Position numbers and translations under genes: made by a program | Shown here: in pieces, positions 31,948-39,492 of the stretch | Numbering within the stretch: the first letter of the stretch is position 1 | Layout: every line of letters starts with the position of its first letter | Origin: Nocardiopsis endophytica | Lineage (GTDB): Bacteria; Actinomycetota; Actinomycetes; Streptosporangiales; Streptosporangiaceae | Assembly (NCBI RefSeq): GCF_027706725.1 | Contig: NZ_JAQFWQ010000003.1 | Location: 62,001 to 126,000 of the forward strand | Direction: 5' to 3' | Length of the DNA stretch: 64,000 nt | Notes under the pieces: generated by a model | Databases searched by the model: none | Told to the model about the DNA's origin: nothing | What the model saw: only the letters and a program-made list of their open reading frames with translations

Positions 31948-33549
31948 ATGGACGAGCAGGTGATCATCGTCGGCGCCGGCCCGGTCGGCATGCTGGCCGC
32001 GTGCGAGCTGCTGCAGCAGGGCGCCGCGGTGCGGCTGGTCGACGCCTCCCGCGAGCACTCGGCCCACTCCCGCGCCACCATCGTGTGGCCCCGGCTGCTG
32101 GAACTGATGCGCCGCACCGGGCTGACCGACCGCATCGTGGACCACGGCCACCGCATCGCCGGGGTGGCCTACTTCTCCAGCGGGCGCCGCCAGGCCACCG
32201 CGTGGATGGACCGGCTGCCCGACACCCCCTACCCGTTCGCCGTCGCCATCGCCCAGAGCGAGACCGAGCGCCTGCTGGAGGCACGGCTGGCCGAGCTGGG
32301 CGGCAAGATCGAGCGGGGCGTGCGCCTCACCTCGGTCGGCGCCCCCGGGGGCCCAGCCGTCCGGGTCGTGCTGGAGGGTCCGGAGGGCGGCACCGAGGAG
32401 GTCGAGGCCTCCTGGCTGATCGGCGCCGACGGCGCCCACAGCACGCTGCGCAAGCTCCTGGGCGTGCCCTACGAGGGGGCGCAGTTCGACGTCAGCTTCT
32501 CGGTGACCGACGCCGAGGTCACCGGCGACGCGCCGATGGACGTGGTCAGCTACTGCTACACCCCCGAGGGCAGCCTGGCGCTGGGCCCACTCGGGCACGA
32601 CGTCACCCGGGTGGCGGTCAGCGTCCCGCACGCCGTGGACGACACCCCGCCCTCGCGCGAGTTCTTCCAGCGCCTCATGGACGAGCGCGGCCCCGGCCGG
32701 AACCGCCTGGGCGAGCTGCGCTTCAGCACCACGTTCCGGGTGCACGCCCGCACCGCGGGCACCTTCCGCCTGGGGCGCTGCCTGCTCATCGGCGACGCCG
32801 CGCACATCATGAGCCCGGCGGGCGCCCAGGGCATGAACACCGGCCTGCAGGACGCGGTCAACATCGGCTGGCGCCTGGGCGGTGTCCTGGAGGGCCGCCT
32901 TCCCGAGGAGGCGCTGGCCGGGTACGACGCCGAGCGGCGCCGGGCCGCGCACGCGGTGGCCCGCACCACGGCGCTGCAGACGCACTGGGGGCTGCTGCGC
33001 GACCCGCGCCGGATCGCCGTGCGCGACGCCGCCCTGCGCGCCGCCGACGCCACCGGGCTGCTGCAGCGCTCACTGTCCCCGCTGGTCGCCCAGACCGGGA
33101 CGACCTACCGCCCCGGGGAGGGCACGCCCGACCCGCTGCGCACCACCGCCCGCCCGACCCGGCGCGTACGCCCCGGCGACCGGCTGCCCGTGCTGCCCGC
33201 GCCGCTGGACGGCGGCGACGGCGCCCGCACCGTCGCCGCGGACGGGCGCGAGTGGCTGCAGGTCGACGCGCGCAGGCCCACCGCCGTGCTGTGGCCGGGG
33301 CGCCGCCCCGACCCGCGCTGGGCCCCGGTCGCCCGGCGCGTCCGCCGCATGGCCGGTCCCGCGTTCGCGGTCGCCGAGGCCGCCCCGGGCCGCGAGACCG
33401 GGCTCGCCGAGGCGCTGGGCCCACGCCCCGCGGTGGCGCTGGTGCGCCCCGACGGCCACGTCATCGACGTGCTCGGCGCCGACCGGGCCGCCGAGCTGGA
33501 GGGCCTGCTGCGGTCCGCCCTGCGCCGACCGGACCCGGTCGGCGCCTGA
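31948..33549 (+). CDS. FAD-dependent aromatic-type monooxygenase (PHBH/RdmE class)
   Basis: Inserts oxygen using FAD and NAD(P)H, commonly in aromatic or polyketide tailoring. The 533-residue protein has the N-terminal Rossmann fold (VIIVGAGPVGMLAACELLQQG), the DG motif (WLIGADGAHSTLRKLLG) and the GD motif (RCLLIGDAAHIMSPAGAQGMNTGLQDA), then a C-terminal thioredoxin-like domain (about residues 400-533) as in polyketide hydroxylases. ATG 31948 follows AGAGAGG. The next gene, an aldo/keto reductase, starts 28 bp later, so they form an operon. With the SARP and AfsA-type cluster nearby it is a plausible tailoring enzyme; its substrate is unknown. Confidence 0.88.
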   Translation: MDEQVIIVGAGPVGMLAACELLQQGAAVRLVDASREHSAHSRATIVWPRLLELMRRTGLTDRIVDHGHRIAGVAYFSSGRRQATAWMDRLPDTPYPFAVAIAQSETERLLEARLAELGGKIERGVRLTSVGAPGGPAVRVVLEGPEGGTEEVEASWLIGADGAHSTLRKLLGVPYEGAQFDVSFSVTDAEVTGDAPMDVVSYCYTPEGSLALGPLGHDVTRVAVSVPHAVDDTPPSREFFQRLMDERGPGRNRLGELRFSTTFRVHARTAGTFRLGRCLLIGDAAHIMSPAGAQGMNTGLQDAVNIGWRLGGVLEGRLPEEALAGYDAERRRAAHAVARTTALQTHWGLLRDPRRIAVRDAALRAADATGLLQRSLSPLVAQTGTTYRPGEGTPDPLRTTARPTRRVRPGDRLPVLPAPLDGGDGARTVAADGREWLQVDARRPTAVLWPGRRPDPRWAPVARRVRRMAGPAFAVAEAAPGRETGLAEALGPRPAVALVRPDGHVIDVLGADRAAELEGLLRSALRRPDPVGA

Positions 33550-33577
33550 CACCCACGCGACCCACGGAGGAGACCGG

Positions 33578-34600
33578 ATGGAGCAGCGCGCGCACGGTAC
33601 GACGATTGGGCCCCTGGGGGCCGTCGGACTCGGCTGCATGGGCATGAGCTGGGCCTACGCCGAGTCCCAGCGCGACGACGACCGCGCCGCGGAGGTGGTG
33701 CGCACCGCCCTTGACCTGGGCGTGGGCATGGTCGACACCGCCGACGTCTACGGCGACGGCCACAACGAGGGCATCGTCGGCAAGGCGCTGGCCGGGCGCC
33801 GCGACGAGGCGTTCCTGGCCACCAAGGGCGGCCTGGTCGTCGACGACCTGCCCACCAAGACCATGCACCGGGACGCCTCGCCCGCGCACATGCGCCGTGC
33901 GGTGGAGGCGAGCCTGCGCCGGCTCGGCACCGACGTGATCGACCTGTACTACCTGCACCGGGTGGATCCGGCCGTCCCGCTGGAGGAGACCTGGGGCGCG
34001 CTGGCCGAGATGGTGGGGGAGGGCAGGATCCGGCACCTGGGGCTGTCCGAGGTGTCGGTGGAGGAGGCGGAGCGGGCGCACCGGGTGCACCCGGTGGCCG
34101 CCGTGCAGTCCGAGTTCTCCCTGTGGTGGACCGCCGCGCGCGGTGACGCCGCCGCCTCCCCCGGCGGATACGGGGGCCGGGGCGGGGGCGGCCTGGAGGG
34201 GCCCTCCGGGGACGTGGTGGCCTGGTGCGCCCGCAACGGGGCGGCGTTCGTGCCGTTCGCGCCGCTGGGCCGGGGGTTCCTCACCGGCGCCGTCACCGCG
34301 GACACCACCTTCGAGGCCGGGGACTTCCGGTCGGTCAACCCGCGCTTCCAGGCCTCCGTGCGGGAGGCGAACCTGCGGATCGTGGACACCGTCCGGCAGG
34401 TGGCCGACCGGCACGGGGCGACCCCGGCGCAGGTGGCCGTCGCCTGGGTGCTCGCCCAGGGCGACCACATCGTGCCGATCCCGGGCACCAAGCGCCTGGA
34501 TTACCTGAAGGAGAACGCGGGCGCGGCCGAGGTGCGGCTGAGCAGGGAGGATCTGGAGCTGCTGGACGGAGTTCCGCAGGCGGAGGGCGGCCGGTACTGA
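33578..34600 (+). CDS. Aldo/keto reductase
   Basis: NADPH-dependent reduction of a carbonyl group. The 340-residue protein has the AKR barrel with GLGCMGMSWAY, the catalytic Asp/Tyr region MVDTADVYGDGHNE, Lys in FLATKGGLVVDD, His in DLYYLHRVDP, and the nucleotide-binding loop IPGTKRLDYLKEN. An unusual Gly-rich insertion (about residues 188-207: AASPGGYGGRGGGG) sits between the FSLWWTAARGD strand and AFVPFAPLGRGFL, where relatives have a short loop. ATG 33578 follows GGAGGAGACC. It is co-transcribed with the FAD monooxygenase and followed by a long hairpin at 34661. Confidence 0.9.
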   Translation: MEQRAHGTTIGPLGAVGLGCMGMSWAYAESQRDDDRAAEVVRTALDLGVGMVDTADVYGDGHNEGIVGKALAGRRDEAFLATKGGLVVDDLPTKTMHRDASPAHMRRAVEASLRRLGTDVIDLYYLHRVDPAVPLEETWGALAEMVGEGRIRHLGLSEVSVEEAERAHRVHPVAAVQSEFSLWWTAARGDAAASPGGYGGRGGGGLEGPSGDVVAWCARNGAAFVPFAPLGRGFLTGAVTADTTFEAGDFRSVNPRFQASVREANLRIVDTVRQVADRHGATPAQVAVAWVLAQGDHIVPIPGTKRLDYLKENAGAAEVRLSREDLELLDGVPQAEGGRY

Positions 34601-34660
34601 GTCTCGGAGGATTCGGGCCCTCCCGCCACCCTGGACCCGGGTTCGGGCCCCGGCCGACGG

Positions 34661-34718
34661 CCACCAGGCGCGGGGGGGGGAGCGGCGCCCGCGGGGGGGG
34701 CCCGCCCGCGCCTGGTGG
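34661..34718. terminator. Bidirectional terminator, reductase / SARP
   Basis: Perfect 14-bp arms (34661-34674 with 34705-34718) enclose a 30-nt G-rich loop between convergent genes. The flanking poly-G runs are noteworthy. Nothing else is seen in the gap. Confidence 0.6.
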
Positions 34719-34798
34719 CATGCGCAGCCACCGGCGGCGGGCGCCGACGGATGAGGAGGTACCCCGCCGGCCGGACACCCGCCGCCGGTGGGACCGCC

Positions 34799-35644
34799 TC
34801 ACCTTGCGCCCGCTGCTCCCACCGCGCCTACCGTTTCCGCTGTGCCGACGGCTCCGGCCGGATCCACCGTGCCCGCTCGGCCCGGCACCGGGTCCGTGAG
34901 GATGACCTGCCGCAGCCGCCTGGCCCGCTCTGACGGCTCGAGGCCCAGCTCCTCGTCCAGGACCGAGGACAGCCGGTGGAACGCCCCCAGTGCGTCCCCC
35001 CGGCGCCCGCTCCTGTGCAGCGCCTCGATCAGGAAGGCGTGGAACGGCTCGTTCAACGGGTGCGCCGCGACCAGGTCGCGCAGTTCCGGGAGGAGTTCGG
35101 TGTACCTGCCCTGCAGCATCCGCGCCTCGATGCGGACGGTGAGCAGCTGCAGGCGCACCTCCTCCAGGCGCTGGGCGACGCCGCTCAGCGCCCTCCCGGT
35201 GCGCACGTCGGCCAGCGGGCGCCCCCGCCAGAGCTCCAGCCCGGCCCCGGCCTCCGTGTACGCCCGGTCGGCGCGCCCCTCGGCGAGCAGCAGCCGTGCG
35301 CGCTCGGCCGCGCGGGTGAACCGGGTCGCGTCGACCTCCTCGGGGACGATGTCGGCCGCGTACCCCGGCGGGCGGGTGACCAGGAAGCGGTCCGCCCCCT
35401 CCCCCAGGTCCTCCCGCAGTGCCCGCCGCAGGTGGTAGACGTGCGTGCGCACGGTCGCCACGGCACCGCGCGGCGGGTGGTCCCCCCACAGCTCGTCGAC
35501 GAGGGCGTCCATGCCGACGGTGCGTCCGGGGCGCAGCACCAGCAGCGCGAGGAGCGCGCCGAGCTTGGGGCCGCGCGGCGCGTGCTCGGCGCCGCCCTCC
35601 CGGACGGCGAGCCCGCCGAGTGTACGGAAGCGCGGTGTGTCCAT
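34799..35644 (-). CDS. SARP-family pathway activator (OmpR-type DNA-binding + BTAD)
   Basis: Streptomyces antibiotic regulatory protein type activator, typical of secondary-metabolite clusters. The 281-residue protein has an N-terminal winged helix (KLGALLALLVLRPGRTVGMDALVDELWGDHPPRGAVATVRTHVYHLRRAL region, residues 25-75) and a bacterial transcriptional activation domain (DATRFTRAAERARLLLAEG through EPFHAFLIEALHRSGRRGDALGAFHRL and ELGLEP). There are no ATPase or TPR domains. An Ala/Gly/Val-rich tail closes it. ATG 35644 follows GGGGGGAACGG. A -10-like TATATT is at 35726-35721. It probably activates the KAS/ACP/AfsA genes. Confidence 0.88.
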   Translation of the reverse strand: MDTPRFRTLGGLAVREGGAEHAPRGPKLGALLALLVLRPGRTVGMDALVDELWGDHPPRGAVATVRTHVYHLRRALREDLGEGADRFLVTRPPGYAADIVPEEVDATRFTRAAERARLLLAEGRADRAYTEAGAGLELWRGRPLADVRTGRALSGVAQRLEEVRLQLLTVRIEARMLQGRYTELLPELRDLVAAHPLNEPFHAFLIEALHRSGRRGDALGAFHRLSSVLDEELGLEPSERARRLRQVILTDPVPGRAGTVDPAGAVGTAETVGAVGAAGAR

Positions 35645-36279
35645 GGTCCGTTCCCCCCGAGGTCACCCGGATTCTGCTTCGCGAAGGGATTTCGCATTTC
35701 CATTCGCGGCGTCCGGATGGAATATAGGGGGTCGGCGCGCATTCCCCTTCGCGCCGTCGACACAAGTATCAGCGCACCTGCAACTTAAGTCGCACCTTTG
35801 CGCACCTGCACCGGGGCGGGCGCAGTGGCGCAGTTCACATCGGCCCGATTAGCCACCGTGCTAGGCTTTCGGCGGTGCCATTGCAGGACAACGGGCATCC
35901 GCCCCGCTAAAGATCATGTGAATGCATCGTCCGCACTCGAGAGGAACGAGGAATCACACTTCAGCGGCTCTCTCCCACCGTGAGTGAAACCCCGAACCCC
36001 GTCCGTTATTTTAACCCGGAACGACATTCCCCGGCCACCCCTCACCGAATGCGGGACCCCGGTCACGCTCCGGAGCCCGTCCTCGGAGACCGGGTCTCCC
36101 CCCGCCTGCCCTCCGGCCCCTGAGTCCGGCCGGACGGGGCCCAGCCGACCGTCCCCGGCGCGCCCCGTGCTCCCCCTCGCCGGCCCCGCGGGCCGTCCGC
36201 TCCCCCGTATCCCCATCCCGGCGTGCCCGCCACGGCACGGCCGACCGATCGTCTGTCGAAGTAGTCAGGGGGCAGGAAG
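35645..36279. other. Long divergent regulatory region, SARP / response regulator
   Basis: No credible gene in 635 bp. It is more A/T-rich than coding sequence, contains the repeated CGCACCT elements at 35772-35810 and candidate promoter boxes (TATATT, minus strand, 35726-35721). Such length suggests several regulatory inputs or a long leader for the response regulator. Confidence 0.5.
35772..35810. repeat. Direct repeats GCGCACCTGCA
   Basis: GCGCACCTGCA occurs exactly at 35772-35782 and 35800-35810, with a shortened CGCACCT at 35791-35797. SARP proteins bind short direct repeats, so these are candidate sites for SARP or response-regulator binding, though the spacing (18 and 10 nt) is not the textbook 11 or 22. 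Confidence 0.5.
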
Positions 36280-36993
36280 ATGAATCGGATAAGGATCCTC
36301 ATAGCCGACGACCACACACTTCTGCGCAACGCGCTCGCCGAACTCCTCCGGTCCGAGGAGGACTTCGAGGTCGTGGCCGGGGCCGCCGACGCCTCGGAGA
36401 TGATCCGCATGGCCGAGGAGACCGTCCCGCACATCGTCCTGATGGACCTGGAGATGCCGGGCAACGGGCAACCGGCCGCCGTCGTGCGCCGCCTCCGCGA
36501 GCGCGTCCCCACCGCGCGGGTGCTCATCCTGTCGATGCACGACAGCCCCGCCCTGGTGCAGTCGCTGCTGCCCCTGGGCATCCGCGGCTTCCTGCACAAG
36601 ACCGTCACCCACCAGGCGCTCACGGCGGCGGTCCGGGACGCCTGCGCCCCCGGCAGCCACGTCACCCTGTCGCTCTCGGCCGAGAGCCTGGCCGCACCGC
36701 ACGCGGCCGACGGCGGCGACGAGGTGCTGTCCGCCCGCGAGCGCCAGGTGATCGAGCTGGCCGCACGCGGGATGAGCAACCAGCAGATCGCCCGGCGCCT
36801 GGAGATCGTGGAGGCGACCGTCAAGCGCCACATGCGCAACATCTTCGACAAACTGCAGGCGCGGTCCCGGGTGGAGGCCGCCAACAAGGCGGTCGAACGG
36901 GGGCTGATCAGCTCGCCCGTGGCGGCCGCCCGGTCCGCTCACACGCCCATCCCGATCCCGCCGCCGACCGGCAGCACCGCCCCGGTGATGTAG
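36280..36993 (+). CDS. Orphan response regulator, NarL/LuxR type
   Basis: A phosphorylation-dependent transcription factor of 237 residues. The receiver domain has Asp10, Asp11, phospho-acceptor Asp56 (IVLMDLEMP) and Lys107 (GFLHKTV). The C-terminal LuxR HTH is at about residues 150-210 (LSARERQVIELAARGMSNQQIARRL and VKRHMRNIFDKLQ). A proline-rich tail ends convergent with and overlapping the fabG gene (36939-36993). ATG 36280 follows a weak AGG. No kinase is adjacent; the orphan kinase at 27789 is of the matching class. It probably controls the surrounding cluster. Confidence 0.9.
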   Translation: MNRIRILIADDHTLLRNALAELLRSEEDFEVVAGAADASEMIRMAEETVPHIVLMDLEMPGNGQPAAVVRRLRERVPTARVLILSMHDSPALVQSLLPLGIRGFLHKTVTHQALTAAVRDACAPGSHVTLSLSAESLAAPHAADGGDEVLSARERQVIELAARGMSNQQIARRLEIVEATVKRHMRNIFDKLQARSRVEAANKAVERGLISSPVAAARSAHTPIPIPPPTGSTAPVM

Positions 36994-37643
36994 CCGGCCT
37001 CCTCGCTGGCGAGGAAGCGCACGGCCGCCGCCACCTCCTCGGGGGTGCCGGTGCGGCCGAGCGGGGTCATCCGCATGGTCTCGCGCATCCGCCGCTCGCT
37101 CAGCCCCCGGGTCATGTCCGTGTCGATGATCCCGGGGGCGACGAGGTTCACGGTGACGCCGCGCGACCCCAGCTCCCAGGCGAGCGAGCGGGCGAACCCC
37201 AGAAGGCCCGTCTTGGTGGCCGCGTAGTTGGTCTGGCCCGGGGACCCCAGGAAGCCCAGGGCCGAGGAGAGCAGGACGACGCGCCCCCGGCGCGCGGCGA
37301 TCATGCCGCCCGCCGCCGCCCGGGCGGTGCGCATCACCCCCGTCAGGTTGGTCCGCAGCACCTCCTCCATGGAGGCGTCGTCCATGGCCGGCAGCAGCCG
37401 GTCCCTGGTGATCCCGGCATTGGCGACGAGCACCTCGACCGGGCCCTGCCGCTCGGCGACCTCGGCGAAGGCCGCGTCGACCGACGCCTGGTCGGTGACC
37501 TCGCAGGCCACGCCGAGCAGCCCGTCGGGGGCCGCGCCGTTGCGCACCCCGACGGCCACCCGGTCCCCGTCGGCGGCCATGGCCCGGGCGACGGCCAGGC
37601 CGATCCCCCGTCCCCCTCCGGTGATGAACACCGAACGCGCCAT
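36939..37643 (-). CDS. FabG-type 3-oxoacyl-ACP reductase (SDR)
   Basis: NADPH-dependent reduction of a beta-keto group. The 234-residue protein is a classical SDR: SVFITGGGRGIGLAVARAMA (TGxxxGxG), VANAGITRDRLLPAMDD (NAG), the SSALGFLGSPGQTNYAATKTG catalytic Ser-Tyr-Lys region, and VNLVAPGIIDTDMT. The last residues IGMGV complete the fold. ATG 37643 follows AGGAGGCAG. It is downstream of the KAS III-like gene on the same strand and overlaps the response regulator gene tail to tail. It may reduce the chain in a private fatty-acid cycle, or act after the AfsA step, as reductases do in A-factor-type pathways. Confidence 0.88.
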   Translation of the reverse strand: MARSVFITGGGRGIGLAVARAMAADGDRVAVGVRNGAAPDGLLGVACEVTDQASVDAAFAEVAERQGPVEVLVANAGITRDRLLPAMDDASMEEVLRTNLTGVMRTARAAAGGMIAARRGRVVLLSSALGFLGSPGQTNYAATKTGLLGFARSLAWELGSRGVTVNLVAPGIIDTDMTRGLSERRMRETMRMTPLGRTGTPEEVAAAVRFLASEEAGYITGAVLPVGGGIGMGV

Positions 37644-37786
37644 CCCACTGCCTCCTGTCTGCTCCCGGGGACCGCTTCCCCGGGGTCGGCTCGGTGCCGC
37701 GCGGTCCTCCCGCGCGGCGGTTTCGGCGCCGCCCGGCGGGGCGGCGCACGGGGCGGTCCGGGGGGCGGCGCCCCCGGCCGCCCCGC

Positions 37787-38854
37787 TCAGCGCTGCGGCG
37801 CCTGGAGCACCAGGCACGACCAGGTGAACCCGGCGCCCGCGCTGTACACGAGGGCGACCTCGCCGGGTTCGAGCCGGTCCCCCTCCAGCAGGTCCGCGAC
37901 GCCCGCCGGCGTGTCCCCGGCGCCCAGGTGGCCGGTGTCGGCCCCGACATCGACCAGGTCGGCGCGCAGGCGCTCGCGCAGCAGCGGGATCCAGGACCCC
38001 TCCAACGTCTTGCGGCCGAAGCGGGGCAGCAGCGCGCGGCGGATCCGCCCGTCCGCGGCCTCCAGCCCCGCCCGCTGCAGGGCCTCCTCGGTGACCCCGA
38101 CGATGCTCTCCTCGTTGACCCGGGCGAACCCCTCGCCGCCGTGGCGGCGCAGGTAGTCGCGTTTGGTGGCCCGCATGTCCACTCTGGGCCGCAGGTCCCG
38201 GGCGGCCTCGGCGAAGGCGTCGGACCCGCGGTGCATGGCCTCAAGCTCGGGCGCGGCGACCGTGGCCATAGCCAGCACGGCCAGCGGCGTCTGCGGCCCC
38301 ACCGGGCTGCGCAGCACCAGCGCGGTGCCGCCGTCGCCGTAGCCGACTCCGTAGTCGCTGGCCCAGCGGTCGAACCCGGGGCCGGAGAACCGGTCCCCGG
38401 TGGTGGACAGGCCCCACACGGCGGCACCGGCGCCCGCCTCTCGGTCCCGCTCCCCGGCGCGCGCGGCCAGGCGCGCGCCCACCAGGTCGATCGCCGCGGC
38501 GCCGCCGTTGCACACCTGCTGCACGCCGAACGGCACCGCGCGGTGCGCGCCGACCCGGTGGGCGATGTAGTGGGCGGGGGACCACAGGTCGTGGCCCTGG
38601 TAATACATCCACGCGTGGCAGACGGTGTCCAGCTCCTTGCCGTCCACCCGCGCGCGGCGAAGCGCCTCGTCGGCGGCGGCCGCGGCCATGTCGGGCGCGC
38701 TCAGGTCGCGGGAGGCGGGCAGTTCCCGGTGGCCCACCTCGTGGGCCTGGCGGGGCGTCATGCGGCCGGCCTCGACGGCGGCCTCCGCCCGGTCCCGGTG
38801 CTCGGGCAGCAGCACGGCGGCGGCCTCGATCCCGACGGCGGGGCTCGGCGTCAT
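37787..38854 (-). CDS. KAS III-like ketosynthase/acyltransferase
   Basis: A thiolase-fold enzyme that either starts chains from acyl-CoA or transfers acyl groups. The 355-residue protein has the N-terminal thiolase half with an active-site cysteine in FGVQQVCNGGAAAID, and a C-terminal half with GADTGHLGAGDTPAG in place of the usual His-Asn dyad motif GHxxN/HQAN, then SAGAGFTWSCLVLQ, the typical FabH end. The DTGH motif without a clear catalytic Asn recalls KAS III-like acyltransferases (CerJ/ChlB3 group) rather than FabH. ATG 38854 follows GGAGAGGAGAT. The divergent ACP gene starts 365 bp away and the fabG gene lies downstream. Confidence 0.82.
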   Translation of the reverse strand: MTPSPAVGIEAAAVLLPEHRDRAEAAVEAGRMTPRQAHEVGHRELPASRDLSAPDMAAAAADEALRRARVDGKELDTVCHAWMYYQGHDLWSPAHYIAHRVGAHRAVPFGVQQVCNGGAAAIDLVGARLAARAGERDREAGAGAAVWGLSTTGDRFSGPGFDRWASDYGVGYGDGGTALVLRSPVGPQTPLAVLAMATVAAPELEAMHRGSDAFAEAARDLRPRVDMRATKRDYLRRHGGEGFARVNEESIVGVTEEALQRAGLEAADGRIRRALLPRFGRKTLEGSWIPLLRERLRADLVDVGADTGHLGAGDTPAGVADLLEGDRLEPGEVALVYSAGAGFTWSCLVLQAPQR

Positions 38855-39219
38855 CGGCACATCTCCTCTCCCTGGCGTCCCGGTCCGCGGCGTGGTCCGC
38901 GGCGCGGCACGGTGTGCACGGGTCGTGGCGACCATGCTGGGCGCGGCCGATGAAAGCCCGATCAAAACGCCATGAAAAGGAGCACGGGAATCGCCGGAAG
39001 TAGTAGTCGGGAATTGCGCCCCACCCCTCGGGGAGCACCCGCCTGCCACTTTTGTTCATCTTGCCGCCGAGGCCCCGTGCGGATTCGATGGAGGCGTTGC
39101 GGAAAAACGGGGGGACGAACGGATTCCGCAGCGTCATCCACCGTGCACGGAATGGCATGTGCGCGGGATACGGCGTTCCGCCCCCATCTCACCGATTCCC
39201 CGCACTCTGGAGGAGACAG
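38855..39219. other. Divergent promoter region, KAS III-like / ACP
   Basis: No gene is seen. The region is A/T-richer between 38945 and 39190, contains the inverted repeat at 39098-39130, and must carry promoters for both halves of the biosynthetic set, so it is the best place to look for SARP or butyrolactone-receptor binding. Confidence 0.5.
39098..39130. promoter_or_regulatory. Inverted repeat TGCGGAA-N19-TTCCGCA
   Basis: Perfect 7-bp arms at 39098-39104 and 39124-39130, about 90 nt before the ACP start. Related pieces (GGAATGG, GTTCCGCC) lie at 39148-39184. It could be an operator of the ACP-KS-AfsA operon. Confidence 0.4.
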
Positions 39220-39492
39220 ATGAGTGGCACCGGGCTTTCCGAGGACCTGCGCGGCCGTGTTCACGCGATCGTCGCCGAGGTCCTGGAGGTCGAGGCGGAC
39301 GAGCTCACCGAGGAGAGCAGCTTCGCCGAGGACTTCGAGGCCGACTCGATCCTGGTCATCGAGATCTTCTCGCGCTTCGAGCGCGACCTGGGGATCAAGA
39401 TCCCGCAGGAGGACCTGACCGAGCTGGACGACCTGCCGGCCGCCTACGCGCTGGTGGCTCGGTACGCGACCGCGGAGCCGGCCGGTGCGTGA
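39220..39492 (+). CDS. Acyl carrier protein (free-standing)
   Basis: Carries the growing chain as a phosphopantetheine thioester. The 90-residue acidic protein has the attachment site DSI with Ser43 (FEADSILVIEIF), Ile replacing the usual Leu after Ser. Helices I and III are regular (VHAIVAEVLEVEADEL; IPQEDLTELDDLPAAYALV). ATG 39220 follows GGAGGAGACAG. Its stop overlaps the next ketosynthase gene by 8 nt, so the two are translationally coupled. Beside KAS genes it is a dedicated secondary-metabolism ACP rather than the housekeeping AcpP. Confidence 0.93.
   Translation: MSGTGLSEDLRGRVHAIVAEVLEVEADELTEESSFAEDFEADSILVIEIFSRFERDLGIKIPQEDLTELDDLPAAYALVARYATAEPAGA

Noticed and set aside
36011-36887. 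Antisense frames over the response regulator and its leader
   Set aside because: Low-complexity Arg/Gly/Ser translation, while the sense strand has full receiver and LuxR motifs.
38855-39219. Autoregulatory element (ARE) of a butyrolactone receptor before the ACP gene
   Set aside because: I found an inverted repeat (39098-39130) but nothing resembling the known ARE consensus, and no receptor gene is in the window.
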